DNA from: Cryptomeria japonica
Lineage: Eukaryota > Streptophyta > Pinopsida > Cupressales > Cupressaceae
Reading direction: 5' to 3'
Assembly: GCF_030272615.1 (NCBI RefSeq)
Contig: NC_081406.1
Span: forward strand, 141,701,299 to 141,765,298
DNA length: 64,000 nucleotides
Shown: positions 22,895-34,552 of the stretch, piece after piece
Layout of the letters: every line of letters begins with the position of its first letter
How positions within the stretch are numbered: the stretch's first letter is position 1
The notes under the pieces: generated by a model
Databases searched by the model: none
What the model was told of the DNA's origin: nothing
What the model saw: the letters and a program-made list of their open reading frames with translations, nothing else
Made by a program: the position numbers and the translations under genes

Positions 22895-23446
22895 CTGACT
22901 GGGAATCTGCCGACCATAGAAAGGAGACCTTGAGGTGACATTGAGCTTAAACGAAGGAAGCGTATGCACGTAAATAGAATACATTCCTTCATACCCATGA
23001 AAAAACTTTTCCCACAAAGCAATAAGCGGCAATGGGCCCTTGGTCAAAAACATGAAAGCCACTTTGGGAACCCTGTGAAAGGGATACCCTTTTCTCCTGG
23101 GCGCCAGGGAAGCTCTCCAAAGAAGCTCGCTATCGCTCATATTGTGCATTAACTCGCTTGGCTTGATCCACTGTTCTAATCCCGACCGATCCCTAGTCAT
23201 TTTACATGATAGCTGAGCCTGTGGGAAAGCCAATGGCTTTCCAAGTGGGTTAAACATGTTCTGGGCGCCTAAATATCTGGTCATATGGAAGGTTGCGACC
23301 ACCCCAATAACTACACCAAAGCCTACCAGTATCAAGTATGAAAGAATACGCAGCATCTTTATATGCCATTCTCGCTTCCCTGATCTGAAGGGAACTAAAA
23401 GCGCTGCTGTATCTTCTGCTAAATGAGTAGCCCCCCTAGGCTGCAT
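22895..23446 (-). CDS. Plant GT14 (BC10-like, core-2/I-branching type) glycosyltransferase, first exon
   Basis: The exon encodes 184 residues from ATG 23446-23444. That ATG, not the upstream in-frame TTG, is the start, since no other in-frame ATG lies before the upstream stop, and MQ..-type starts are usual in the family. A type II membrane anchor (LSYLILVGFGVVIGVVATFH) sits near residues 35-54. The family block RVPKVAFMFLTKGPLP then LWEKFFHGYEGMYSIYVHT and PFYGRQIPSQ occupies residues 125-184. Members are Golgi proteins; rice BC10 affects cell-wall cellulose and arabinogalactan glycosylation. The exon ends in phase 0 at CCCAGTCAG, followed by GTAAAT. Catalytic-domain exons are not in view. 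The frame is intact. Confidence 0.88.
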
Positions 23447-23480
23447 ATTGGCTGAATCCAATCCTCGAATTCCTTTTCAT
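23436..23480 (-). promoter_or_regulatory. Upstream ORF overlapping the GT14 start codon
   Basis: A minus-strand ATG at 23480-23478 opens a 14-codon frame (MKRNSRIGFSQYAA) ending in TAG at 23438-23436. It is out of frame with the main ORF and overlaps its ATG. It lies within the predicted 5' UTR, so ribosomes would need leaky scanning or reinitiation to start the enzyme. Confidence 0.6.
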
Positions 23481-23786
23481 TACAATCTGTCCAGATTATC
23501 CGATGTTTATGAAGTTTTTTAGCAGCTTTGGGAGGGCAAAGTGTCGTGAAATCTGGACTGGAATGAAATGGGTTTTAGAGAAAGTACTTATAAGATAAAG
23601 AACAGCCGACCCGCAAGCAATGTTCCACACATTGACTGCACTTGGACCAGCTTTTTCCTCCATTTGAAGGCAGAGCCTTTGCTCCTTGCTTTTTCGGTGT
23701 TTAGGCTAAAACTGTGGTGATTTTGATTTGATTTGCCCCACCATATCAACAGATAAGTGAGATTCCGGCGGCAGAGCAGGGGTTTC

Positions 23787-23796
23787 CTATTTATAG
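23787..23796 (-). promoter_or_regulatory. TATA box of the GT14 gene
   Basis: The minus strand reads CTATAAATAG, a near-perfect plant TATA box about 340 bp upstream of the ATG. A transcription start near 23760 is expected, giving a 5' UTR of roughly 310 bp, if unspliced. Confidence 0.7.
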
Positions 23797-23822
23797 TTTC
23801 AAAACCGTTTAGAATTATATTT

Positions 23823-24016
23823 AGAATCTACGGCCGCCATGGGAAGGATTATTTTAATCTGATCAGTAATTAGGATCTACGGCCGCCATGGGAAGGATTA
23901 TTTTAATCTGATCAATAATTAGGATCTACGGCCGCCGTGGGAAGGATTGTATTAATCTGGTCGGTAATTAGGATCTACGGCCGCCATGGTAAGGATTGTA
24001 TTAATCTGGTCGGTAA
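23823..24016. repeat. 49-bp tandem repeat with GCC-box in each unit, 4 copies, upstream of the TATA box
   Basis: The word ATCTACGGCCGCC recurs at 23826, 23875, 23924 and 23973, an exact 49-bp period. Units differ at a few positions (for example CATGGG, CGTGGG, CATGGT). Each unit contains GCCGCC, the core bound by plant ERF/AP2 factors, and TAATCTG[AG]TC. The array ends about 27 bp from the TATA box, so it occupies the proximal promoter. Confidence 0.88.
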
Positions 24017-26542
24017 GGTCTTGTCTTATTTGCATACAGGCTAATTACTTTTGAGCTGTGTTTTTTATTAACTTTTTTAATGGGAACTTAATATTCCTCG
24101 TACACCCTCTATTAATATTAGCGAGTATATGTAACACGCGAATAGATTTCTTGAGTTTGTATTTAATATTCTGTTTATGAATAAATCATTTCTTTAGAGT
24201 ATATTCAATAATCTTCCCTTTTTTCAATGACTATAATAATTTGATTGAATAATTTTAGTGTTTATCATTTTGGTGGTTAGATTAAACAAAGTAATACTCT
24301 AAGGGAATAACATCCCTTTAGAATATTTGTAAAGTTAAAAAAGTTTTAAATAATTGAAAACTTAAATTTTCATTATCTATTATAGTAAATAAGAATGTTT
24401 TTTATAAATATTAAAAGAATTTTAAATCAATGGATCATATTATCCAAAATGTTGATTTAAAAGAATAGAAAAATATTCTTTTCAATTATGGATCATGAAA
24501 TGTGATCCAAAACTTATTTTCCTTCTTAAGGATGGATCACAAAATGTGATATAAAATGAAGGAAAAGCTATTTCCTCTTTGTGATGATGTGTATGATCCA
24601 AAGTATTTATTCAAAAAATCTCTACATAATTTTTCGCTAAAAGCATTATCATTTAGAATTTAAACATTTCATTTTTAATGTAATCATGTAATACAAGACC
24701 TACCTTAAGAAACTCTTTCATGGGAAGACTAGCAAACATTAGCAATGCTCTTCAAGTTTTTGAAATAAGAAAATTACAACACAATGAGAGAATTTGACCA
24801 TGCTATAAGGAAATCTTCAACTCACTTCCAAGAGCTATTTTGGCAATGTGTTCGTGTATTTCTATTATCTTCTTCCTCATCTCAAGCGCTTATATATATA
24901 AGCAAGAGAGCAATAAAAAAAGTTAATATGAAAACTTAATAAATTTTCTAATCAATGCACCCAAGTGACATTTCTCAAGGTAACCACCCATGATTGAATC
25001 CAAAACTAAGAGTCATTTCAACCCGTAAGGAAAACCAAAAATACTTGACAATCCATGAGCTCAAAATGTCTTATCTTCTATGCTAGTTTATTAGGATTTT
25101 AATATAGATGATATATAATTGGATGTAATGAGTATTTGACATGTGAATTAATTTCAAATTTGTGTTAAGGAGTTTTTTTAACAACTCACTCCATCACAAC
25201 ACTTCTTGTCATTATAGTTACACCTATCAACGTAATTAAATGCATTTTCAATGTTGCACAAAACATATACCTTGGAAAATATTGAAATACCCAAAGTGTG
25301 GCATTGAACTTCAAGGTAGACCACAACTTTACAACAACAACAAAAAAAAAAAATGTATGAAATATACGCAATGATGAGCCTTAGGATTGGCCTTGTTATC
25401 CTATTTTATTTGTTTTAACTCGTACTTTTCATGACATTTCATATGCTCTTAAAACAATACCTTAACTTTATTATCTAAGTTTAATGGATGATATATATGT
25501 CATATGACAAATGAGTGTGTCTTTATGGATATTTATGGAATGATGTGGTTTTTTATGTTAGTAATGTTAGTTAATGTGAATGAATTCTCTTTGAGGAACT
25601 AACCCATAACAACAAAGCTCATCTATTGACCTACAACCAAAGGGTGATTACGCTACCCACAATGTGTCTATCCCTTGCATCTCATAAAGTAGTGGTTGTG
25701 GTACAGTTGTTGAGAATGGGAAGCGATTATGTTTATTTCCTGTTATTGTTGATTAATGAAGAATAAATATAGTCATAGAACAAAGAGAGATTGTGGAACA
25801 GTAAAGAACACGATTCATAATCATGCTACCATATTCTTTCATGTTTTCTATTTCAACAATTCTTTGGTGTTGTATGAGTTTGAGTAGGACTGTGACACCC
25901 TCAACTCCTTTTAGTTAGTTATTTATTATTATTTATGAAAGAATAAGTTGTATCCTTATTATCTTAGAGAACTGATAGCTGGTAGGGTAGTTGCTTAGAG
26001 TCCTACAACAATCTAACTCTCGGCCTTCATTTATAAACCTTAGATCCTATCAAAGTTGGAGGATTACCTAGAATATATCAATCAATCAATCATTAGATCC
26101 TCTCATAGTTTCCTTCATCAAATCAGCAAGCTATTATCGGCTTTATGTATTTCTTTTGAATCTCAAACCTGATGGAATGTTGATGACGAACTTTCAAGTT
26201 AAAGATCGATTTTGATATATGAGGTTACAACACTCAAGTAAGGGCCACTTGAGGTATTGTAACTCTCTTTGTAGTGTATATTCTTGTTGTATATGTTTAG
26301 TGTTGTAAATTGTATCTTCATACAATTCACACTCATTTGGGGCTCACTTTTGTGGTTATCCCACCATTCCTCTAATTTTGACTAATTGTGCTCAAGCCAA
26401 TACCAAATATGGAAGCTTAGCACCTTTCTTTACTCACTAACCAAGATTCTAGCTCAAGATACCAAAGCTACTATGTCTAGCACCCTACTCTTGTAGAACT
26501 ATTGCACCTAGCACCCTATACCTCCTAATCTACGACACCTAA
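24017..26542. other. AT-rich intergenic stretch without recognisable genes
   Basis: No domain, LTR pair or TIR was found. It has many short palindromic AT runs. Sequence from about 25890 (TGTGACACCCTC) reads like worn LTR material with a TTGTATGAGTTT-rich body, but no partner repeat is present. Confidence 0.45.
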
Positions 26543-28061
26543 TGTCACGGTCCAATCAAAATGGGCCCAAATTCAAACCTCTAATGGTCGAAAAGTTGTT
26601 GAGCAGGAAAGTGTTCCCCAATGTTGATCTTCTTGAAAAATTTAACATGTTTCATGAGGTTGTGTATAAATACTAGTTTCACCCCCCTCATTCAAACATA
26701 TTTCTACAAGGCATTCAATTCCAATTAATCAATTATGATTAGGCATTTTTAAGGCTGTGAAGGAGATTCAAGCATTCAAGCATTCAATTTAGCATCCATG
26801 ATCAAGTTTGTGTGTTTCCTTCATGAATGAAGACATGCTTGAACTCCTATCAAGTAACATCAACCTTTCATGAGGCTTCAAGACAAGACAATTCATAGAA
26901 AAGGTATAAAATTTTCAATTCTAGATTTCCTTAAGATTTTTAGCCTTTGCCTTGCAAGGGTGAGCTCTCTTTCCCATTAATCATTGTTGTGGTGAAGGTT
27001 AATTCCTACTTGAGGTTTGACTTAGGAAAACCCATATACAACCCAACACTTTTCCTTTCTTTTGTGTGTGTAGGTGATAGATCCGACGACAAAGAGTTAC
27101 AAATCTAGAAAGTGCAGGTAAAGATACACAAAAAAAATGAAAAACTATGTTTATTGTCAACTAACTACAGTGTCCAACATTTTTTTGTTGAAGATTCAAG
27201 AGGACAATCTACAAAGCATCCTGATCTGGATTTTGCACATCAAAGCTAACCAAAAAAACCCTAGGATAGTGGCACCTAGCTATAGTGACCACCACTTTTA
27301 GGCCCAGATTATAAACATAGGTTTCTCTATCTATCACATTTCCATATTTGAGCTTATTTCCTTATTTACAATTTTGTATCTTTCTTTTTTATGTTGTTTC
27401 TTATCAAAATCCCTAGTTCTTGCATCACTTCTCATTCCAATCATATCAAAATCAAACGAGAATAATCAATTACAATGTTATACTCTCCTTAAAGGCTGAA
27501 GTTGGGCCTAATTGGTATTCTTTAATGAATGTTAAAGTGGATGGGTTTGATTCCTAGTTTGTGTGTTTAGACTAGTGAACACCCATTTCCTACACCATTT
27601 TAATATGATAATTACAATATTGGTTAATTTGGTAGACTAATCATTGAGTTAATTTCTTTATTGATATAACTAATGGTTAACAACTAATAAGATAAGTTGA
27701 GTATAATGAGTTGCAACATAGTTAAATCTCGTTGGAACTAGTCACGCATAGCCACTATTGTGTTGTTGATTAGTCACCCCAACCACTCCTATAAATTTAA
27801 AATTATTTTTAGCATTGTTTTGTTTTCAATTCAATTTGTTACTTTCAGTCAAATTCCTATACATGGCTGATAAAATACTAAGAGAGTCCTTAGCTACACA
27901 TATAGTGCCAACATCATCTAAGAAGAAATGTCCTTGATCGATAATTATATGAATACCCTGAGATAATAGGTTACATGACAAGGAAATTGTTGGTTTGTTG
28001 ATCCTTATAGATGATTTTTTTTTGCATCAATCTATTATAATTAGAAGGAGTTAGCCATTTT
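26543..28061 (+). repeat. Probable 5' LTR of a decayed Ty3/gypsy element
   Basis: It begins TGTCACGGTCCAATC and has a TATA-like GTGTATAAATACT at about 26660. Its right limit is set only by the primer-like site at 28062. No second copy is in the window, so the limits are uncertain. Confidence 0.4.
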
Positions 28062-28082
28062 TGGCACTATTGTCAAAGACGG
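28062..28082 (+). other. Decayed tRNA-Asp-type primer binding site
   Basis: TGGCACTATTGTCAAAGACGG matches the canonical plant gypsy primer site TGGCGCCGTTGCCGGGGACGG except at C-to-T, G-to-A and one other change. This is the expected decay of a CpG-rich site. It supports a Ty3/gypsy element reading plus. Confidence 0.6.
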
Positions 28083-28261
28083 TGCTAAGGTTTAGGATCT
28101 CTTAGTTAGGTTTCCTCATATGTTGTTTGCTTTATTGATTAGGAGAGTTTATTTTTTAGCAATAGGATTAGTATTTTTTTAGATAAACTTTAAACCATTC
28201 ACTAACAAAGTGCAAGAAGACATTTGTTAAGCTCATCCTCCATTGCATGTGATGATAGAGG

Positions 28262-29444
28262 TGTAATAGTGAAAAATTAGGGTTTCCACCATAGAAGGAA
28301 GGGAACCGCTAATTTTTACTTAAAGACCATTACATTCAAAAGAGGGTTTCAATCCAATAGATCTAGTCACAAACCAGCAAGGATTAGGAAGGAGAATATT
28401 GATTGGATTGGGGGGTTTTGATGATGTAAATTAATAAACCCTCTTTTGTAAGTTGAATTGTTGAAATTAGGGTAAAAGTGTTGGAAATTGGAGTAGAAAT
28501 GTATATAAACAGTGAGCTACAATTGTGGGATTAAGCCACAAACTTGGATCTAAGAAATGTAAGTAGATTTAGACTTGTTCCCAGAAAGAGCTCCTAAAAT
28601 GTCAGGATCGTGGTGCCTATCACCCTGGTGCTGCTCCAAACTTTTCACACTCCAAAGGGGGGTTGATTTGTCACTGTAAATAATGATTATTCTAAAGATC
28701 ACAACTTTGTTCCTAGTTCTTGCACACAGAAAGAAGGGGAAATAGGTTGGGAATGGGGGTTTGCCTAAGTAAAACCTCATTTTAGGAATTAACCTTGAAT
28801 GAAATGTTGCAAATACTGAAATAAATGATGGAAAGGTATACCTCAAATCAACAATGATTGATAATGATGCTTTGCCTCTTGAATGTAACCATGTATGTTG
28901 TGTGAAATGGCATGAACATGACAAAACCCTAATCACACACACATGTTTTCATATGAATGATCTAATGTTTCTTCACAATGAGTAAATGAAGAATATGCAG
29001 CCTTGAAGATATCTAGAAATGCTTGATGATGAATGCTTCAATGTTTGAATGATGGATTGCTTGAATATGGATTGATCGGATGCCTTATGATTCTCTTGTG
29101 ATGATGGAATGAGAGGGATGGACCTCCTTTTATGCTTTCCCATCGAAAAACATCTTAATTTTTTGACATAAGTCGACATGGAGATCACATTCCCACCAAC
29201 TCATTATGACCATTAGGAGGGGCCAAATTAAGGTCCCATTTGAGAGGACCAAGGTGTCATGCCCTGGTCCTACCCCATTTTAGGGCCATAAAAAAAAGGG
29301 CCATGTGATGTGCAAAGAGAAAAGGAGGGTAGATTTGAATGGTATGAGCAGAATAAGGTCCTAGTCCGGCTATGGGACATGAACACTAAGATGAGGGCCC
29401 AAATGTGGACCATATTGTAAGGGAGTACAATTTAGGACGCTGCA
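28262..29444 (-). mobile_element. Solo LTR related to the gag-protease element at 43516
   Basis: Limits are TGTAATAGTG and TTTAGGACGCTGCA on the plus strand, with a perfect 5-bp TSD AGAGG (28257-28261 and 29445-29449). Several blocks match the LTRs at 43516 and 50128 (ACATTCAAAAGAGGG, ACCCTCTTTTGTAA, and the terminal AATTTAGGACGCT). By that homology it lies in minus orientation. It is clearly older and more diverged than those copies. Confidence 0.88.
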
Positions 29445-29779
29445 AGAGGAATATATTAAAAATATTCCTTCCATCTACTCAAGATCAAGGAGACATTGTT
29501 CAACAAGAGAGAGTTCAACATCCTATGAGGAATCAACACTATCAATTGCATCTACAACAGTAGAAGAATCACTCTATACAATGACTGACAAAGAAGTAGA
29601 GAATCATGTTGAACTAGTAACCTTTGAATTCCCAATTATTGACACATTACTGACTAGGGGCATGTTGTTGCTCTTATAAACATATCTCCATCTACCTTAC
29701 CTAATTTATATTGCCTAATCATGGAGGACCCTAATACCCTGTTATTTAAATTTGATGTTTTGTGTTAGAGCTTTGATTA

Positions 29780-30200
29780 TACAACTAGTACCCATAGTCA
29801 CCAACCTTTTTTCTAGAAACCCTAAAGGAGGTTGCTTTGTGGTGGTTTATGAGACTAGGTAAGAACATTTGCCATCATCGGCTAAGCACAATGAAAGAAA
29901 AATTCCTATAAAAGTATAAAGATTATTTTCATAGAGGAGATATGAAGTGAGATGATACCTTTAGGATGTCACAGAATTAGGATGAACCTCTTGAAGATTA
30001 TGTGGAGATATTTCAATGTTACCTAAATAAATCATGAAAGAAAAAGCTTTCCTTGGAATCTCTTGAGTTTGTATTCTTGAGAGAAATAAATGAAGTTTGT
30101 ATAGATTCCTTGAACTTTATTATAGAAATGGATGTCTTCAAAGTATCCTTCAAAGAAACCTATCAAATCTATAGAAATTACTCCCAGTCCTCTCTAAGAT
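29780..30200 (+). pseudogene. Gypsy gag remnant
   Basis: Broken frames read LKEVALWWFMRLGKN, MKEKFLXKYKDYF and a stretch EDYVEIFQCYLNKS, matching the Retrotrans_gag block (usual A..W...L...S..SW.EL...F...F). Stops occur about every 30-40 codons. There is no zinc knuckle nearby. Confidence 0.65.
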
Positions 30201-31139
30201 AGTCAAATAGATCTAGACTCCTACCTACCACTAAGAGACCTACTGGCGTCTCTAGAGTAGAGCTTATCAATATTCTCTCAATCACGAAGGAAGATATTAT
30301 TATCCATCTTGCAACATAGTTAGACACTCTACATATAAAGAAGAAATAAGAGGAAGCAAAGGCAAATCTGACACAATACTTCACACACTATCAACAAAAG
30401 AAGGTCAATTGCAAATGCAAGAAGGTCATTATAGCATCTTTGAAGAAATGTAAGGAAGACCAATTTTTTGTACCTTAGAAGATGAACAAGGACAAGTTTC
30501 TACATTATCTAGTGCAAATACTAGCAACAAAGACAATATATATATCGACTGTTTGTCCTATAATGCTTCAATTTGTGGGGCAATACAAGTGCTTCAAATT
30601 AGAGTAGCCCACCTTGGAATTCTACACCTAAACAATCATGACTAAAACACTCCACCCTTAATTTTGATGTCACAATAGGGGATGCATCCACAACAAAAAT
30701 CATATCAATTTCCTAACTATAACCAACAATGGAAATCCCCTCAATACCCATGCCCACAAAAATGGCAAGAAAGCCATTAGTGGAAAAATTCAAATGTGTC
30801 TTACCCACAACAAAAATAACCTTTATTTCAACAACTAGTAATCATGTCTAACCCAACCATGTATGTCGTCACACAACCTAGAGCACCGCGATTGCTTGTT
30901 CAACCTATAACAAACCCTAACAACAAGCTTGTTCAATAGGCTTATACTCTAGGTAGACCATCTAGTATCCAACCTATGTGGTTAAGATTAGTGATGTTCA
31001 TCTACATTCAGGAAAAACTCTCACTGGCCCTACTCACAAATTACCAAGTTTTTTGATGAGGAACTAGCTATTGAAGTTAATAACAATGAGAAGCTTGAGC
31101 AAAACCAACCACACGTAGATTTTGCAAGCAAAGAGCCAC

Positions 31140-31930
31140 CATTTCCAAAAAGGTTGCCTACCCCAACATATCATCTTGAGCCTAAAATAGACCCCTCGAG
31201 CTAGTTAATTTATGTTTGCATTAAAATTCCCCTTATCCAAGCAATCAAGGATGTACCAATATACATTAAAAGTATCAAGAAATTATGTCTCAAAAGGCCA
31301 AGGCAAAAAAGGAAGGATCCCCAAACTATCCACATTATATGACAATGACACCATGATATTAGGAATCCTAGTTGACCCTAAATACTCAGGCCATGGTAGC
31401 CCTATAGTGGATGTCCAAATTAATGGGACACTTATCTAAAACATCTTAATTAATCTTGGCATGGCCATAAATATGATGACTAGGAAAACAATGAACAATT
31501 TGTAGTTGATGAATAAAGGGCTACCTTAACATTGCTACAATTTGTAGATAGATCAACTATTAAGCCAAAAAATAGGATTGAGGACTTGGTTATTACACTT
31601 GACTCCTAGGAGTATCCCAGTGACTTCATGTTCTTACAACCTAAGACTAATTTGGGAGAGTACCCATTGATCTTAGGATGAGCATGGTTGGCCACAACAA
31701 ATGCCTTTATTAGTTATAGGTCTAAAAATATGATCATTTCTAAATGAGATGTGATGAATAAATTGATTCTTTATCCCCCTATGTATCCCCATGTTAATTT
31801 ATATCAATCTATATGGTCAAAATTGGAAAATGAAGACCAACATTCTCTCCAAACACTTATGACCATTGAAAGGATCCCCATGATACACATTTGGTTTAAG
31901 GACAAAATTCTTGCCCATATTTTGTAAAAC
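31140..31930 (+). pseudogene. Gypsy aspartic protease region remnant
   Basis: Pieces read IPLIQAIKDVPIYIKSIK, then PIVDVQINGTLI, then a degenerate active-site region NLGMAINMMTRKTM (usual LGAS.N.M), FVDRSTIKPKNRIEDL, and EYPSDFMFLQPKTNLGEYP followed by a degraded LGRPWLAT. This block order is typical of plant gypsy protease. The catalytic D(T/S)G is not preserved. Confidence 0.75.
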
Positions 31931-31945
31931 TAGATTATGGGATAG

Positions 31946-33411
31946 TGGTGCAGAGCACATTTCATTTCACATCTAATTTTCAAGCACATGGTTTTGTCTA
32001 CTAGTTCATTTATGTTGTAATTGTGGGTTGGATCAATGATCAACCTTGATGTAACTAAATGCCTATTTTGTATGGTCAATAATCTCTCAGGTGAGCATAT
32101 AAACCTAGAGGTCTAGTAGGCCATGAAGGCTTGGAATTTGGATTTTGTCAAAGTTAGTGTGTCTAAGATTTTGTCTTAGGTGTTGGAGTAAATAATGACC
32201 TTGGTTGTGTTTCCATATGGTCAAGGTAGTTAATAATAGGCGTTGTTCTAAAATTGCAAAATGTTGCATTTGTTGTCAAGCAACTTTTCAAAGTTACCGG
32301 TAGATGATAACTACTTCTCCAACTATCCTAGCTATTCAAAAGTTGGTTATGGACATTGGAAGAGGTTTATATATATGTGGATAGCCATAGGAAGGCATGT
32401 TGAGGGTTTTGTAAAGCTTGGTGGAGAAAGTGAATAAGATAAATTTGATTTCGCCATACAAAGAATTTTCCGTACGATTTGTACAAAGTGTGAGAATTTC
32501 TGATGAAGTTTTGATTTGGTTAGGAGTAACTCTGAAATGCCTTTCTAATGCGCCAGGTCTGACCTCTCAAAGTAAAGTTTAGTAGAAATTACAAACGTTT
32601 AATTTCTGCAAGTTGAAACCCTCCATTTTCAAGGGTTATAATGCAAGTAAGGCCCTAACTTGCAGTCCACTCATTGGGATCCAATGGGCATGGGTAGAAT
32701 GCTAGTTAGGGATGTGTATTTTGAGATTCCAGAGGGGCGAGGTCAGAGGAGTTGGTTGGGACAGTGCCACCAAGCCCTAGTCTAAATTGGTTGAGGGTTT
32801 AGATTAGATTAGATGAGTTTCTTTGAATAGACAATGAACAATGATGAGAAGATGAGTTGAAGTGCTGAAACTGGGTATTTTAATATAGGAGAAACTTCCC
32901 AAAAAGTTGGAACCTTCCTGTGATCCCATTCTCCATTCCTCTTTTGTGTGACCGGTCTAACCTGATCAATTAGGCCTGTAACCAAGTAGGTGTTGAAGAG
33001 TGCAGTAGTGATCCCAAAAGGGTGTCTGAAACCTAAATTTGGGTAAGAGTTGTTTGGTGTTATTTGGAGAAAAGTCCCAAAAAAGTCCCAAAAGACAGTG
33101 AAATTGGGCTACTAACCGATGAACCTATACTGGTAAGTCTGTGAAACCGGTATTGGTAAAACTATGAAACCTGTACTGGTAGAACCATACCGGTGGGCTT
33201 GTCTAGTCCTCAAAAACCAATACTTGTCTTGTGTTTCAAATGAGAATTGTGGAAGATCTTGATAGGTCTTAGGAAGTGGATAGGAGTGTGTGTCAACCCG
33301 ATTAGTGGTGAGAAGTTGATTTCACCATTGAGGTGTGAAACATAACTGGAAAGAGAAGATCAAAGGTGTGTGTGTGGGTTTATCACCCTACTACTACCGA
33401 CCTCTACATCA
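31946..33411 (+). repeat. 5' LTR of the chromovirus-like element
   Basis: This is 1,466 bp, with TTTATATATATG near 32368 as the likely TATA box. Its distal part has an irregular repeat of TGTACTGGTA/TACCGGT motifs (33125-33190). It differs from the 3' copy by many substitutions and indels, for example about 30 bp missing opposite 39172-39207. Confidence 0.92.
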
Positions 33412-33454
33412 GATGGTATCAAATCACTAGAAGAACTTGGGAAGAGTTTGAACC

Positions 33455-34534
33455 ATGGGAGATAGAATAGAGGGACAAGGTGAAGAAGAGATACCCTCTA
33501 GAGTCGCCAATGTGGAATTGCCTAGGATAGTGAGGGAGCAAGTAGCCAAGAACAAAAGGATAGAAGCAAAACTAGCAAAGTTGAAGAAGGATCAGGATGG
33601 GAAGGAAGTTGGCCTAGACTTGGAAGCAGAAGAAGAAGAAGAAGAGCAAGGAGAGGAACCACCTATACCGAGAAATCAAAGGCAATTCATTGAAGCCCTT
33701 AAGAAAGTAGGTGGAAGAGGCACAAAGGAAAAATTACTTATGTTTCAAGGAAAGATGAATCCAGAGGAGTGCATGGATTGGATTGAGGCCTTAGAAAACT
33801 ATTTTGAATATGAGGAGGTGAAGGATAACCAAAGAGTAAAGGTGGCTAAGTCAAAATTGAAAGGCCTGGCCCTCAGTTGGTGGAATGTCCTACAGAGGGA
33901 AAGAACGGTGGAAGGTAAGAACCCCATCACTTCATAGAAGAGGATGGTGTCATAAGTTAAGAAGTAGTTTGTCCCTAAGGATTATGAGATAATCCTACAC
34001 AAGAAGCTACAAAATTTGAGGCAAAAAGATCTGGATGTTAGTACCTAAACCGAGGAGTTCCATAGAATGACACTCAAAGCAAAGATATCAGAGAGTGAGA
34101 CACAAAAGCTAGCAAGGTACATGAATGGCCTTAAGTTTAACATTCAAGATGAACTCAGTTTTTTTAATCCCGAATTAGTGCATAAGTGTTATCAAATGAC
34201 ACTTAGGATTGAGGAGAAGCAAAAAAGGCGAGGAGAACACCATAATAGAGGAAGGGGTATAAATTTCAAAGGTAAAGGCAGATTCAATAGTAGAGGATCA
34301 TACCCTAAAACCCAAGGAGAAACTAGCAATCAGGAACATGAGGGAGAATCAGGGAATAGAGGTAGTTTTAGAGGGAGAAAAGCAAATGGAAGAGGAAGGT
34401 TTGGTGGAAGAGGACCTAGTGTTTTCACCAATAGGTGTTTCTCTTGTAACCAGGAGGGACATCAATCCTTTAGGTGTCCGGAGAAGCAAGGAAATGGTGG
34501 TCAAGGGGGTGAAAGGAGAGCACATTTGATTTAA
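33455..34534 (+). pseudogene. Gag polyprotein of the chromovirus-like element
   Basis: The frame opens at ATG 33455 (MGDRIEGQG) and has stops at 33935, 33956 and 34046. Residues include an acidic run (EEEEEEQGEEPP), the Retrotrans_gag core (FQGKMNPEECMDWIEALE, then ALSWWNVLQRER), and an RGRG-rich region. The knuckle CFSCNQEGHQSFRC (C-x2-C-x4-H-x4-C) lies near 34438-34480. It packages element RNA. A TAA at 34532 precedes the protease frame in the same phase. Confidence 0.9.
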
Positions 34535-34552
34535 GAGGAAGACAGTCAGAGC

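Larger units (their letters stand above)
29450..31945 (+). mobile_element. Decayed Ty3/gypsy element, gag and protease region
   Basis: Sequence after the solo LTR continues the leader of the gypsy element begun at about 26543. It holds gag (about 29780-30200), a glutamine-rich linker (30640-30880) and protease (about 31140-31930), all with many stops. It is cut at 31945 by the next element and resumes at 39601-39911 in the linker before RT. Dates: the solo LTR, the chromovirus-like element and the LTR at 39912 all postdate it. Confidence 0.75.

Noticed and set aside
28550-28942. 130-codon minus-strand open frame
   Set aside because: It lies wholly inside a solo LTR; matching frames in the related LTRs are not conserved.
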